From Cytophagaceae bacterium (GTDB lineage Bacteria; Bacteroidota; Bacteroidia; Cytophagales; Cytophagaceae), in NCBI GenBank assembly GCA_025454925.1, contig JALONM010000002.1:1-64000 (forward strand): a stretch of 64,000 nucleotides of DNA, read 5' to 3'. Shown here one piece after another: positions 9,216-18,202 of the stretch. A program made the translations under genes and the position numbers. Within the stretch, counting starts at the first letter, position 1; every line of letters begins with the position of its first letter. The notes beneath the pieces are model-generated. The model had not been told where the DNA came from. It made no database searches and saw only the letters and a list, made by a program, of their open reading frames with translations.

Positions 9216-10699
9216 CACCTTTTTAGTTCATGGATCATGGTAGTTACTTTTTCTAAGTAATTTTTTTGATATACATAATCTCCCAGCTTTTCGCACTCTG
9301 CTTTCCAGGCATTTCTAAAATCTTCGTTGGTGGCAAGCTGCAGTGTATAAGAAAAGATTTCATCCAAGTTTTTGGCAGGTTTTATGGCCTCCATCAATGA
9401 AGTGGTATTAAGGAATGAGTTAAGCCCATCCGGAAAATCTTTGGTAGCAATAGTAATAACAGGGATGCCCAGCGATATTGCTTCCAGTAGCACGGTAGAA
9501 TCAAATCCGATAACCAAGTCGGCCGTGTACATGCATTCGTAAATATCCGACCGAAGACTTTTAAATTCGAAACCTGAATTACTAACGGCATGCTCATACC
9601 CTGTCAAATGATGAGAAGGCTCCAACGGATGTGGTTTTATAATAAACTCGAATGAGAGTTCCTTGGTTTTTGTTTTAAGAAATTCTATCAGTTGAAGCGA
9701 TTCTGTATAGGTAGTCCATTGTGTAGGAAAAAGAATTCGTAAAGGTTCTGCAAAGGTTCTGTTATATAATTTTCTTTTTAACTCCATTCTGTAATATCCT
9801 ATGGCTACAATCTGGTCCTGGTTCCACACCGGACATTTAAGAAGAAAGTCTTTGTAAAAATTCCCGAATACACCAATTTTAGTGGGAAGGACCAGTTCCT
9901 TTCGATAGTTGGCAAGTATTGGGTGATAATCATAGTAGGGATGATTATCTTCAACCAAGCCATGTTGCAATTCAATCATTGGAATGCCGCGGTTCAACGC
10001 TGCTGCCATTTTTCCGGTAGCTACCTGCTCTGATCCCACGATGAACCGTGGCCTGATGATTAAGTAAAAACAATTATAAAATAAGTATTCAGCATAAAAG
10101 GCACAAAGGAAATGCTGAATGATGCATGAGTAATCTGGAATCGTCTCTCCCTTTTTAGAAAAGTAGTCTTGTAAAGACGAATGCAAGGTATGGGAGACTT
10201 TACTTTTATAACCAGTTTTTATTAAAATCCGGGTTAAGCCTCCAATTAAAATACGAAAAGCATCTTCGTCAAAATCCCTGCGCATTAAAGGTGCTGAGGT
10301 GTTAGTTGTCCGGTCTTTCTCAATATAAATATAATCGGTAATTGCTTTTTCAATGATCAATGGGTCGATCAGGGCATTTACCCGTTTACCTTCCTCGTTC
10401 TGAAATAGTCGATCTACACCATTGGTAAACAGTAAAACTTTTCGTTTCCAGAGGGAAGAAATAATAACCATTCCAATAGCCGGAATATTTTTTAGGAATA
10501 AGAGCAATAAGTCCATCATTCCGTCTTTTTTGCCCGGTTCATCTTCTCCCTCACCTTGAAACAAAGTGTGAAAAAAGGGAGACTTAATAATATGCCAAGC
10601 AAGCCAATTTCGAACTTTGTGTTTTTTGATCTCCTCGATTTGGTCGCCCTCAAACCCAACAAGAAGTGTTGCAATCTTATAGTAATATTCTCTATCCAT
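9215..10699 (-). CDS. putative GT-B glycosyltransferase of unassigned family (candidate nonulosonic acid transferase)
   Basis: 494 residues without a family I can name. A C-terminal half with IELQHG (near residue 245), FIIKPHP (near 356) and GFDSTVLLEAISLGIPVI (near 398-415) resembles the nucleotide-binding half of CDP-glycerol/KpsC/polysialyltransferase-type GT-B enzymes, where the HP dipeptide and the small-residue/Glu motif contact the CMP moiety. The N-terminal ~200 residues look like no domain I recognise. It lies between HisH and Wzx in the legionaminic operon, so a transferase using CMP-legionaminic acid is a reasonable inference. No hydrophobic anchor is obvious beyond a weak stretch near residues 63-80. 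Confidence 0.55.
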   Translation of the reverse strand: MDREYYYKIATLLVGFEGDQIEEIKKHKVRNWLAWHIIKSPFFHTLFQGEGEDEPGKKDGMMDLLLLFLKNIPAIGMVIISSLWKRKVLLFTNGVDRLFQNEEGKRVNALIDPLIIEKAITDYIYIEKDRTTNTSAPLMRRDFDEDAFRILIGGLTRILIKTGYKSKVSHTLHSSLQDYFSKKGETIPDYSCIIQHFLCAFYAEYLFYNCFYLIIRPRFIVGSEQVATGKMAAALNRGIPMIELQHGLVEDNHPYYDYHPILANYRKELVLPTKIGVFGNFYKDFLLKCPVWNQDQIVAIGYYRMELKRKLYNRTFAEPLRILFPTQWTTYTESLQLIEFLKTKTKELSFEFIIKPHPLEPSHHLTGYEHAVSNSGFEFKSLRSDIYECMYTADLVIGFDSTVLLEAISLGIPVITIATKDFPDGLNSFLNTTSLMEAIKPAKNLDEIFSYTLQLATNEDFRNAWKAECEKLGDYVYQKNYLEKVTTMIHELKR

Positions 10700-10711
10700 T
10701 CTGGTATGTAA

Positions 10712-11350
10712 CTAGCCCTTTAGTCGCCTGAACCAATTTTCATAGATTTGTAATCCTTTAGGACCACTTTTCTCCGGATGAAATTGACATGCAAAAACAT
10801 GTCCAACTTGAACGCTTGAACAATATGTTTGATGGTATTCGGTGGTTGAGAGTATATCTTCCGCGCGGTCAGGGAGTGCATAAAAGGAGTGCACAAAGTA
10901 CATGAATTCTCCCGCTTTGCAATTTTCCAATGGGCTGGTTTTCCATTGTCCTGGCTCTGCTTCATTAATTTTATTCCATTGAATTTGTGGTACTCGGAGT
11001 TTTTCGGTCGAAAACTTTACGATCTTTCCAGGAATAATTCCCAATCCCTTATGATCTCCAAATTCCTCGCTGCTACTGAATAACAATTGCATGCCGAGGC
11101 ATATTCCCATTAATGGTATGCCCGCGTTTACACGTTCCAGTAATGCCTGGTTGGCTCCTGTACGTTCCAGATTTTGCATCGCCGCACCAAATGCACCTAC
11201 TCCTGGAAAAATTAGTCCATCGTACTTAGTGAATTGATCTGGATCTGAAACAATTTCAGCATTCATACCTACATACTTGCAAGCCTGCATAACACTAAAC
11301 AAATTGCTCAGGTCATAGTCGATTATTCCAATCTTGGCTCTTGTACTCAT
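10712..11350 (-). CDS. HisH-like class I glutaminase (set A)
   Basis: 212 residues from the ATG at 11350, which overlaps the HisF-like stop as ATGA; a TTG three codons upstream is less likely. GICLGMQLL carries the nucleophile Cys84 and CQFHPEKSG the His191-Glu193 pair, so the catalytic triad is complete. In glycan loci, HisH homologues hydrolyse glutamine and pass ammonia through a HisF-like barrel to a WbpG-type amidotransferase. No histidine biosynthesis genes are nearby and a second HisH/HisF pair exists at 18642, so a sugar-modifying role is favoured. Its likely partner amidotransferase is at 6341. Confidence 0.85.
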   Translation of the reverse strand: MSTRAKIGIIDYDLSNLFSVMQACKYVGMNAEIVSDPDQFTKYDGLIFPGVGAFGAAMQNLERTGANQALLERVNAGIPLMGICLGMQLLFSSSEEFGDHKGLGIIPGKIVKFSTEKLRVPQIQWNKINEAEPGQWKTSPLENCKAGEFMYFVHSFYALPDRAEDILSTTEYHQTYCSSVQVGHVFACQFHPEKSGPKGLQIYENWFRRLKG

Positions 11351-12201
11351 ATTCTGCAATATATAGATTGATCGTTTAGAAAAGATTTTAATTCTGAAAT
11401 GGAGATCATTTCGGTTTTATTAAAGGCCTTTCCTTTTTTTATAAAATCAAAATTTCCTTCTTGCTTGGAATGGTCTGCTGGGGCAGTAGTAACTTTAGTA
11501 AGGCTTGAGTAATGCAGCATAGAGGCTATGCAGGTTGCAGCGGCTGTAGTTTGTTTGAATAACTCTCCTACCTGTTGCTTATTTCCGGCTCCACCGTGTG
11601 CAATCACCGGTATGGACACCGACGCGGCTACTTGGCGGATCAGTTCCAGGTCATACCCTTCGCCAGTACCTTCTTTATCGACCGACGTAATTAATAACTC
11701 TCCCGCACCCAGTTCCTGTATTTGTTGAGCCCATTCCAAAACATTCACTCCTGTGTATTCGCGGCCGTTGTCAACAAATGCCAGGTACTTCCCATCGGCT
11801 TGTTTGATGGCTTCAATGGCAACTACAATAGTTGAGCTGCCAAATCTTTCAGAGGCCTCTCGGATCAGATTAGGATTGCGGATCGCAGCGGTGTTTAAGG
11901 AAATCTTGTCGGCTCCTGCCCGCAGGGTGGTTTTTATATCTTCAATAGTACGAATTCCACCGCCTACTGTAATAGGAATAAAAATATTCGTGGAGGTGCG
12001 CCGGATGATGTCTTGCAATCCATTGCGTTCATACAAACTTGCTACTACATCCTGGTACATGATTTCATCTGCTCCTTCCTGGTAGTAGAACTGAGCGAAT
12101 TCCTCCGGATTTCCCAATACGCGCAAGCCTTCCAGATGGATGCCTTTCACCAGATTGGGTCCTTTTATATCAATGCGAGGAATAATTCTAACAGTATTCA
12201 T
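11347..12201 (-). CDS. HisF-like ammonia-channel barrel protein (set A)
   Basis: 284 residues, (beta/alpha)8 HisF family. The N-terminus IIPRIDIKGPNLVKG keeps Asp11 and Lys19 of the cyclase active site. At the position of the second catalytic Asp (Asp130 in Thermotoga HisF, 'RDWV') it has Glu in VLEWAQQ. GAGELLITSVDKEG and VIAHGGAG are conserved phosphate-binding loops. It is about 30 residues longer than copy B, with a charged C-terminal extension (GNFDFIKKGKAFNK and beyond). It overlaps the LegC-like gene by 14 bases and the HisH-like gene by 4. The role is probably ammonia delivery for acetamidino formation rather than histidine synthesis. Confidence 0.85.
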   Translation of the reverse strand: MNTVRIIPRIDIKGPNLVKGIHLEGLRVLGNPEEFAQFYYQEGADEIMYQDVVASLYERNGLQDIIRRTSTNIFIPITVGGGIRTIEDIKTTLRAGADKISLNTAAIRNPNLIREASERFGSSTIVVAIEAIKQADGKYLAFVDNGREYTGVNVLEWAQQIQELGAGELLITSVDKEGTGEGYDLELIRQVAASVSIPVIAHGGAGNKQQVGELFKQTTAAATCIASMLHYSSLTKVTTAPADHSKQEGNFDFIKKGKAFNKTEMISISELKSFLNDQSIYCRI

Positions 12202-13330
12202 GATGAAATCTAAGTATGGCAGATTTTACTTGTTCTAATTGAGACATGGAAATAGAGGTTGAGCAAGGTAAGCTAATACCCTTGCTGTATACCTGGAAAG
12301 AGAAATCGGATTCGGAGACATACGTAAACGATTGCAGATAGGGCAATCGATTCATGGGCACCCAAAACGGGCGCACTTGAATCGATTGTTGAATTAAATA
12401 CCCCATCAAATCTTGTTGACGTGGATGAAGAATTGTAAACAACCAATCGTTGGGTTCAGCTCCAGGAATTACTTCCTGGAATTGCACTCCATCTAGAGTG
12501 CGTAAGAAATCTCTGTAAAATGCGTTAACCTGATGCTTATGTTGGATAAAAGCATCCAACTGTTCCATCTGAGCCAGGCCCATAGCTGCCAGAATATTTA
12601 CCAATCGGTAATTGTAGCCAGCATCATCGTGCATGTATTCAAATGGATCCGATTTAGCCTGTGTGGTTAAATGTTTCGCTTTTTTTGCCACTTGTTCATT
12701 ATCGGTTACCAGCATACCACCTCCGCCTGTGGTAATAATTTTATTTCCGTTAAAACTGAAACATCCGGCGAGCCCGAATCTGCCGGCGTGTGTTCCCTGG
12801 TATCGAGTTCCCAGGGCTTCGGTCGAATCTTCGATGATAGTAAGATGATAACGATTCGCAAGGTCCAGCAATTGCTGCATATTCCCAATGTTGCCAAGAA
12901 CATGAACCGGCATAATTGCCCGGATGCGCTGCTTCGTTTCTTTATGTTGGCAAACCCCGTTGTTTAGACGTGTATGCTGGTGTAGATATTGCTCTAGCAA
13001 ACTCAAATCCATTTGCCAGGTTCGTGGATCGATATCTACCAATACAGGTTCTGCGCCTGTGTATAATATGCTATTGACGGAAGCTACAAAGGTAATGTTG
13101 GGGACCAATACGAGGTCACCACGCTCAACTCCTGCCATCAACAATGCAATATGAAGCGCAGAGGTCCCATTCACAGTGGATACAGCGTACCGTGCTCCCG
13201 TATATTCGGCTACTGCTTTCTCAAAACGGTCAACATAACTGCCCACGGAAGAAACCCAATTAGTATCCAGGCAGTCTTTGATGTACTCCCATTCCTTTCC
13301 AGATAAATTCGGCACCGATAGCGGTATCAT
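12188..13330 (-). CDS. legC: LegC-like PLP-dependent sugar aminotransferase
   Basis: 380 residues of the DegT/DnrJ family. The start MIPLSVPNLSGKEWEYIKDCLDTNWVSS matches the LegC subgroup, which aminates C4 of the nucleotide-linked 4-keto-6-deoxy sugar produced by LegB. STVNGTSALHIALLMAG is the cofactor region, TIIEDSTEALG carries the PLP-contacting Asp, and FNGNKIITTGGGGML the Schiff-base Lys. It lies 1 base downstream of legB and overlaps the HisF-like gene. The subgroup assignment rests on the N-terminus and the LegB neighbour. Nucleotide identity (GDP or UDP) depends on the PtmE-like enzyme at 15013 and cannot be seen directly. Confidence 0.87.
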   Translation of the reverse strand: MIPLSVPNLSGKEWEYIKDCLDTNWVSSVGSYVDRFEKAVAEYTGARYAVSTVNGTSALHIALLMAGVERGDLVLVPNITFVASVNSILYTGAEPVLVDIDPRTWQMDLSLLEQYLHQHTRLNNGVCQHKETKQRIRAIMPVHVLGNIGNMQQLLDLANRYHLTIIEDSTEALGTRYQGTHAGRFGLAGCFSFNGNKIITTGGGGMLVTDNEQVAKKAKHLTTQAKSDPFEYMHDDAGYNYRLVNILAAMGLAQMEQLDAFIQHKHQVNAFYRDFLRTLDGVQFQEVIPGAEPNDWLFTILHPRQQDLMGYLIQQSIQVRPFWVPMNRLPYLQSFTYVSESDFSFQVYSKGISLPCSTSISMSQLEQVKSAILRFHHEYC

Positions 13331-13331
13331 A

Positions 13332-14321
13332 CTAAATATTGTAAATATTGTGTTTGTAAGTACTTAAATTTTGTTGCTCAGAAAACCAGGCAATCGTCTC
13401 TGCCAGCCCTACTTCTAAATCGTATTGAGGAATCCAGTCAGTGAGATTTTTGATTTTTTCGTTGGAGCCTAAAAGTCTTTTCACTTCGCTTTTTTCAGGC
13501 CTCAGTCGAACTTCGTCGCAAATGATTTTTGCTTCCGGCCGTATTTTGTCGATTAGTTTTTGGGCAAGATCTCCTACGGAAATTTCCTGTTGAGTTGCGA
13601 TGTTAATTTCTTCTCCAATGGTGCGCTCGGATAGCGCAATCTTTAAAAAACCATTCACGGTGTCTTTAACAAATAGTAAATCTCTCGTAGGGGAAATATC
13701 TCCCAATTTCACCTCATTTACACCGTTTAGAAGTTGTGTTATAATAGTAGGAATGACAGCTCTTGCAGATTGGCGGGGGCCATATGTATTGAATGGCCGC
13801 ACAATGGTGATAGGCATTTCAAAAGATCTGAAAAAAGATTCAGCCATACGGTCTGCTCCAATTTTGGAAGCACTGTATGGCGATTGCCCCTGGTAAGGAT
13901 GCTTTTCATCGATGGGCACGTATTGAGCTGTTCCGTACACTTCAGAAGTGGAAGTTACCAAAACCCTCTTGGTTTTTAACAGACGAGCGGCTTGCAATAC
14001 GTTTAAAGTTCCTTTGATATTTACGTCGACGTAGCTGTCTGGTGAGTGATAGCTGTATGGAATTGCGATCAAGGCCGCCAAATGAAATACGGTATCGATT
14101 CCTTCCATGGCAACCCGTGTACCATTGGGATCACGGATGTCCCCTGAAAAGATTTCTATCGCTTTTAGCTTTTCTGGGGCCAAGGTGTCGAGCCAGCCAT
14201 AGGAATTAAATGAATTATACAGAACAAATGCTTTAACATCGTATCCATGGTCCAGCAGATGTTCTACCAAATGGCTGCCAATAAAGCCATCAGCACCAGT
14301 TACTAGTACTTTTCTACTCAT
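13332..14321 (-). CDS. legB: LegB-like NAD-dependent sugar-nucleotide 4,6-dehydratase
   Basis: 329 residues, extended SDR. VLVTGADGFIGSHLVEHLL is the NAD-binding glycine motif. The AFVLYNSFNSYGWLDTL signature near residues 32-48 is characteristic of LegB. TSTSEVYGTA and YSASKIGADR give the catalytic Ser/Thr-Glu and the YxxxK motif. The enzyme dehydrates GDP- or UDP-GlcNAc to the 4-keto-6-deoxy sugar, the first committed step towards legionaminic acid. It is coupled to legF by a 4-base ATGA overlap and followed after 1 base by legC. Confidence 0.9.
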   Translation of the reverse strand: MSRKVLVTGADGFIGSHLVEHLLDHGYDVKAFVLYNSFNSYGWLDTLAPEKLKAIEIFSGDIRDPNGTRVAMEGIDTVFHLAALIAIPYSYHSPDSYVDVNIKGTLNVLQAARLLKTKRVLVTSTSEVYGTAQYVPIDEKHPYQGQSPYSASKIGADRMAESFFRSFEMPITIVRPFNTYGPRQSARAVIPTIITQLLNGVNEVKLGDISPTRDLLFVKDTVNGFLKIALSERTIGEEINIATQQEISVGDLAQKLIDKIRPEAKIICDEVRLRPEKSEVKRLLGSNEKIKNLTDWIPQYDLEVGLAETIAWFSEQQNLSTYKHNIYNI

Positions 14322-15016
14322 ACAATATATTTACGATGAATTAAAAATTCTGCGAAATCCCAATCAAGCAAGGTGTCCAGATCCAGGGAAGAAACAGGAT
14401 CCATCAATACTTTCGTGATCTTTTCAAAGTTAGAAAAAGCCCCGTATTTTTCAAATGCAGCAATCCGGAAGGCGTATACGGCGCCATTCAATTCAAATAC
14501 CACTGGCGCATCTTGCCTTCTGTTTATCGAAGGGGCTTGCAATAATTTTTCCAAATGACCACTTGGGTTTTCCAGGTAATGCAAATAATACGGATTTGCT
14601 TCCGCCACTTTTACAGAGGTAGATAAATCACAGCCTGTGTTTAGATTTTCTAACGCTTGCCGCACATGTTCTTCTTTTCTGAAAGGTGACGTTGGCTGCA
14701 GTAATACAGCTTCAGAATATTGTTTGCCATTCTGCCTGCACCATTGGAAGAGATGGCTTAATACCTCGGTCATGCCGGAGGTATCGCTGGCTAATTCCGG
14801 TGGACGATGATAGGGTACCGGCAATCCGTAGCGTAAAACGGTTTCTTCAATTGTGGCATCGTCGGTTGAAATATAAATGTGCTCGTCCGCAACAAATCGT
14901 CTGGCCATGTCAATGCTATGGCAGATCAATGGTTTTTCATTCAATAATTTAATATTCTTCCCAGGTATACCTTTAGATCCACCGCGGGCAGGTATGATAA
15001 ACATGGGGGAACTCAT
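14318..15016 (-). CDS. legF: CMP-nonulosonic acid cytidylyltransferase (LegF/NeuA-like)
   Basis: 232 residues. FIIPARGGSKGIPGKNIK at the N-terminus is the CTP-binding motif of NeuA/LegF/PseF enzymes, and LLQPTSPFRKEEHV is the second conserved block. It activates the free nonulosonic acid to its CMP form. Legionaminic rather than sialic specificity is inferred from LegB, LegC and PtmE next door. It overlaps the upstream PtmE-like gene and the downstream legB gene by 4 bases each, consistent with tight translational coupling. Confidence 0.88.
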   Translation of the reverse strand: MSSPMFIIPARGGSKGIPGKNIKLLNEKPLICHSIDMARRFVADEHIYISTDDATIEETVLRYGLPVPYHRPPELASDTSGMTEVLSHLFQWCRQNGKQYSEAVLLQPTSPFRKEEHVRQALENLNTGCDLSTSVKVAEANPYYLHYLENPSGHLEKLLQAPSINRRQDAPVVFELNGAVYAFRIAAFEKYGAFSNFEKITKVLMDPVSSLDLDTLLDWDFAEFLIHRKYIV

Positions 15017-16068
15017 TTTAATTTCAGATGTTTAATATCCTCTTGTGCTTTTTTAAAATCTTCATGCTTCCCAATATCCAACCAATATCCTAAAATAGGA
15101 AAGGAAGTAACCTTTACACCTTCCGAAAGCAAAACATCAATTAAATCGGTAGCATTAAAAAATTGGGACTTAGGGATTCGGTTTAAAAATTCACGCCGGA
15201 TCAGATAGATCCCTGCATTGGAATAATGGGTGTAGGTTGGCTTTTCAACAAACGATTTTACTTGTCCATTCGTCGTTTCCAACACAGCATAGGGGACATT
15301 CACGGTATAAGGAATGCTGGCAATTGACATGCCAGCGCCTGAGTTGATAAATTCCAGATAAAATTCTTCAAAGTTGATATTGGAGAGGATATCGGAATTC
15401 ATCAATAATATAACTTCTTCTTGGAAGTCATCAATCAGTGATAGTGCGCCTATAGTACCTAATGGGTTGTTTTCATAAACGTATGAAATGTCGCAATTAA
15501 AATGTTCGCCACCTTTGAAATAAGAGGTAATCGAATCAGGTAAATAGCCTAAAGATACATGAATGCGTTCCAATCCGTAATGCACCAGCCTGTCTATATT
15601 ATGTTCCAGGATAGGTTTATCACCTACATACAACATAGGTTTTGGTACTTTTTCGGTGAGCGGACGCAGTCGTTCTCCTTTCCCTCCGGCCATGAGCACA
15701 GCTTCCAGGGGCAAGCAGGAGGCTTGCTCGGAAAAGTCAATGATTCTTACCAAGTTCCTGTTGGTGTCGAGCAGGGGAATGAGTTCATATTTTTCTTCAC
15801 GAAACCTGATCAATTCCGAAATATTGATATTTCCTTTTTGCAAGAATTTAAAATTCTTGTTCATGGCTTCCGAGATAGGATGAGATACCTCACTGCCTCT
15901 AATTAAGCTTCTACGGATATCGCCATCAGTAACGGTTCCTATCAACTGGAATTCTTCATTGAGGACGAATAGAACCCGCACCGAGAAATCTACCATGTCA
16001 TTCAATCGAATCAATGCTTCTCGAATGGTGTGCGTTTCTTTAATAAAATGTTGCTGATACTTTTCCAT
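15013..16068 (-). CDS. ptmE: PtmE-like nucleotidyltransferase with N-terminal CBS domains
   Basis: 351 residues. The first ~120 form a CBS-domain pair (VRVLFVLNEEFQLIGTVTDGDIRR and EKYELIPLLDTNRNLVRIIDF); the rest is a sugar-phosphate nucleotidyltransferase with MAGGKGERLRPLTEKVPKPM. This CBS-NTP_transferase fusion is the architecture of Campylobacter PtmE, which makes GDP-glucosamine from GlcN-1-P and GTP for legionaminic acid synthesis. The ATG at 16068 overlaps the LegG-like TGA by one base; the TTG a codon upstream is disfavoured. A GDP-linked pathway is therefore likely. The CBS pair may sense adenine nucleotides, which is an inference from the domain. Confidence 0.85.
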   Translation of the reverse strand: MEKYQQHFIKETHTIREALIRLNDMVDFSVRVLFVLNEEFQLIGTVTDGDIRRSLIRGSEVSHPISEAMNKNFKFLQKGNINISELIRFREEKYELIPLLDTNRNLVRIIDFSEQASCLPLEAVLMAGGKGERLRPLTEKVPKPMLYVGDKPILEHNIDRLVHYGLERIHVSLGYLPDSITSYFKGGEHFNCDISYVYENNPLGTIGALSLIDDFQEEVILLMNSDILSNINFEEFYLEFINSGAGMSIASIPYTVNVPYAVLETTNGQVKSFVEKPTYTHYSNAGIYLIRREFLNRIPKSQFFNATDLIDVLLSEGVKVTSFPILGYWLDIGKHEDFKKAQEDIKHLKLK

Positions 16069-17189
16069 CAAACCACTTTCAAAAAATCAATTATATGGCT
16101 TACAATCCTGCTAGTCGCATTTCCATCGCCGTAAATATTGTTGGAATCCAAGGCAGGTAAGGTAGATATGGCCTTTATCCGGGCTTGAATGGCCGTCTTT
16201 TCAATGGGTGTATGCAATACGTTGGCACCCGACTCCCGTCCCTTTTGGCGGTCGCCCACATTTATAGCATACTTGCCGAATGAGGCTGCTTCAATAATCC
16301 CTGAAGATGAATTTCCCATTACAAAGGCACAATGCTTCATCGCTGAATAATATCCAACTACTCCCATCGATTCAAACAAAAAAAACGGAGCTTCTCTATT
16401 TTTACAAAAATCAAAAATAGAATCCCTAATAGAAGTTCCATACGTATCAGCATTCGGTAAGGTTATGATTACTTGGTATTTCGTTTCCGATACAACTTCC
16501 AATAAGGTTTTAATATGATTTACATTTTCCTCCATGGATAGGGTGGTTTCTGGATGAAAAGTAAATAAAATGCTAGGGGTCAATAGATCTATACCAAACT
16601 GCTCCCGTAGTTGAGAGATTGATAACAGCGACACCGACTGAATGCTGTCAATAGCCAATGCTCCTGTAGCGAAAATTCCTTTTTCCTCACCCAGCAATTC
16701 CTTAAGTCGTTGACTGGCCGTGTGGGTGGCTGTAAAATGCAAGGTTGCACACAAACTAATAGCGTGGCGATAAATATTGTCAATAGCGCCCAAGGTGGTT
16801 TCTCCTCCGTGTAAATGCGCGATAGGTAAACGAAAAGGCACGGCAGATGCCACCGCGGCAAACATTTCAAACCGGTCGCCCAAGGCTATAAGTAAGTCTA
16901 CCTGATTCTTTTCTTGTTCCCAAAATCCAGCAAACAGACTCATTACGTCTGCTACATTGTTACTGATGCCCAGTGGGCTGTCATCCGGAGAATAGGTTTT
17001 AAAAGTTTGGTAAACCTCAATATTGTCTTCCTTGAATTTATTTAGAGTGCATCCAAATGCCTTTTCCGGATGTGTGCCGAACGCCACTACCCGCAGGTTT
17101 AGTTTATTTTCCCTGAGTAAGGCTTTCATGAGCGGCAAATAAATGCTGTAGTCTGCTCGTGTACTGCTTAGTAGATATATATTTTTCAT
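16068..17189 (-). CDS. legG: hydrolysing 2-epimerase, LegG/NeuC-like
   Basis: 373 residues from the ATG at 17189 (MKNIYLLSSTRADYSIY), which overlaps the legI stop as ATGA; an upstream in-frame ATG at 17204 is less likely. Motifs are SSTRADYS, ALGDRFEMFAAV, HLHGGETT and MGNSSSGIIEAASFGK, all diagnostic of NeuC/LegG GT-B-fold epimerases. The enzyme releases the nucleotide and inverts C2, giving 2,4-diacetamido-2,4,6-trideoxymannose. The product is then condensed with phosphoenolpyruvate by LegI. It is the second gene of the leftward operon. Confidence 0.9.
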   Translation of the reverse strand: MKNIYLLSSTRADYSIYLPLMKALLRENKLNLRVVAFGTHPEKAFGCTLNKFKEDNIEVYQTFKTYSPDDSPLGISNNVADVMSLFAGFWEQEKNQVDLLIALGDRFEMFAAVASAVPFRLPIAHLHGGETTLGAIDNIYRHAISLCATLHFTATHTASQRLKELLGEEKGIFATGALAIDSIQSVSLLSISQLREQFGIDLLTPSILFTFHPETTLSMEENVNHIKTLLEVVSETKYQVIITLPNADTYGTSIRDSIFDFCKNREAPFFLFESMGVVGYYSAMKHCAFVMGNSSSGIIEAASFGKYAINVGDRQKGRESGANVLHTPIEKTAIQARIKAISTLPALDSNNIYGDGNATSRIVSHIIDFLKVV

Positions 17190-18202
17190 TCCAGGTCTTC
17201 CCATAAAAGTTTTTCATCGGCTTGTTTTGGATTTTTGAGAGTCCTGCCAATTACTTGCTCTATTTCCATGGGGGAAATGCCATCTCCTGGTCGCTTCATC
17301 TCTAAATCTTTCATAGACAGAATAGAACCGGCGGGAAGCTCATGGCACAGATGTATGCTTTTGCGGGCAATAATTTTGTTTTTACTTTCCGACTCCGAAG
17401 GGATTTTTATTCCATGTCCTAATGCAAGTTCTATATTCCGGATAGCTTGAACCATTTCTTTGAGTTCTCCGGGTTCCAGCGATGCTTTATGGTCAGGCCC
17501 CGACATCGTTCTATCCAAGGTAAAGTGTTTCTCAATGCACACCGCACCCATGGCCACGGCGGCAATTGGTACTTCTATGCCGAGGGTATGGTCGGAATAT
17601 CCTATTCGGACTCCAAACGTTTGATGAATGTCTTCTAAGGCACGCAAATTTACATCTTTCATGGGAGTAGGATACTCCGTATTGCAGTGGAGCACAATCA
17701 CTTTTTCTAGGGGAAGGCCCGAAGTGGTAAGCACTTTCAAAGCATTTGCAATTTCCTCTTTATCCGACATACCTGTGGAGAGAATAACCTCTTTGCCGAA
17801 CGATGCCATCTGTTGTAAATACGGCTTATTGGTGATTTCACCCGAAGGTACTTTGTAATGATTGAAATTCAAGGAATGCAAAAATGCTAAACTTTCCATG
17901 TCGAAAGCCGTTGACAAAAATTGAATACCTTTTTGATTGCAATACTCCATGAGCGCATAATGCTGATCTTTAGAAAGCTCTAATTGCTTGAGCATTTCCC
18001 ATTGTGAAGATTCCGATTGCATATTGTCGATCTGGTACTGGGCCATTTTGGCTTGCTTACTTACCAGTTTGGATGCCTGGAACGTTTGAAATTTGACGTA
18101 ATCTGCTCCAGCGGCGGCGGCAGCGTCTACCAGCTTAAAGGCCAGATCCATCTTTCCATTGTGATTAACTCCAGCTTCTGCTATAATTAATGTCTTACCC
18201 AT
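17186..18202 (-). CDS. legI: N,N'-diacetyllegionaminic acid synthase, NeuB/LegI-like
   Basis: 338 residues. It begins MGKTLIIAEAGVNHNGKMDLA, where the family always starts; the frame stays open 67 codons further upstream but that part has no homology. KFQTFQASKLVSK, LSTGMSDKEEI, HCNTEYPTP and DHTLG are NeuB barrel motifs, and the last ~60 residues form the SAF (antifreeze-like) domain. It condenses the diacetamido-trideoxymannose with PEP. It is the first gene of the leftward operon and diverges from the HisH-like gene at 18642. LegH, the N-acetyltransferase of the same pathway, is missing from this operon. Confidence 0.9.
   Translation of the reverse strand: MGKTLIIAEAGVNHNGKMDLAFKLVDAAAAAGADYVKFQTFQASKLVSKQAKMAQYQIDNMQSESSQWEMLKQLELSKDQHYALMEYCNQKGIQFLSTAFDMESLAFLHSLNFNHYKVPSGEITNKPYLQQMASFGKEVILSTGMSDKEEIANALKVLTTSGLPLEKVIVLHCNTEYPTPMKDVNLRALEDIHQTFGVRIGYSDHTLGIEVPIAAVAMGAVCIEKHFTLDRTMSGPDHKASLEPGELKEMVQAIRNIELALGHGIKIPSESESKNKIIARKSIHLCHELPAGSILSMKDLEMKRPGDGISPMEIEQVIGRTLKNPKQADEKLLWEDLE

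Noticed and set aside
17186-18202. LegI as a sialic acid (Neu5Ac) synthase
   Set aside because: LegB, LegC and PtmE-like genes in the same operon fit legionaminic acid synthesis and are not needed for Neu5Ac.
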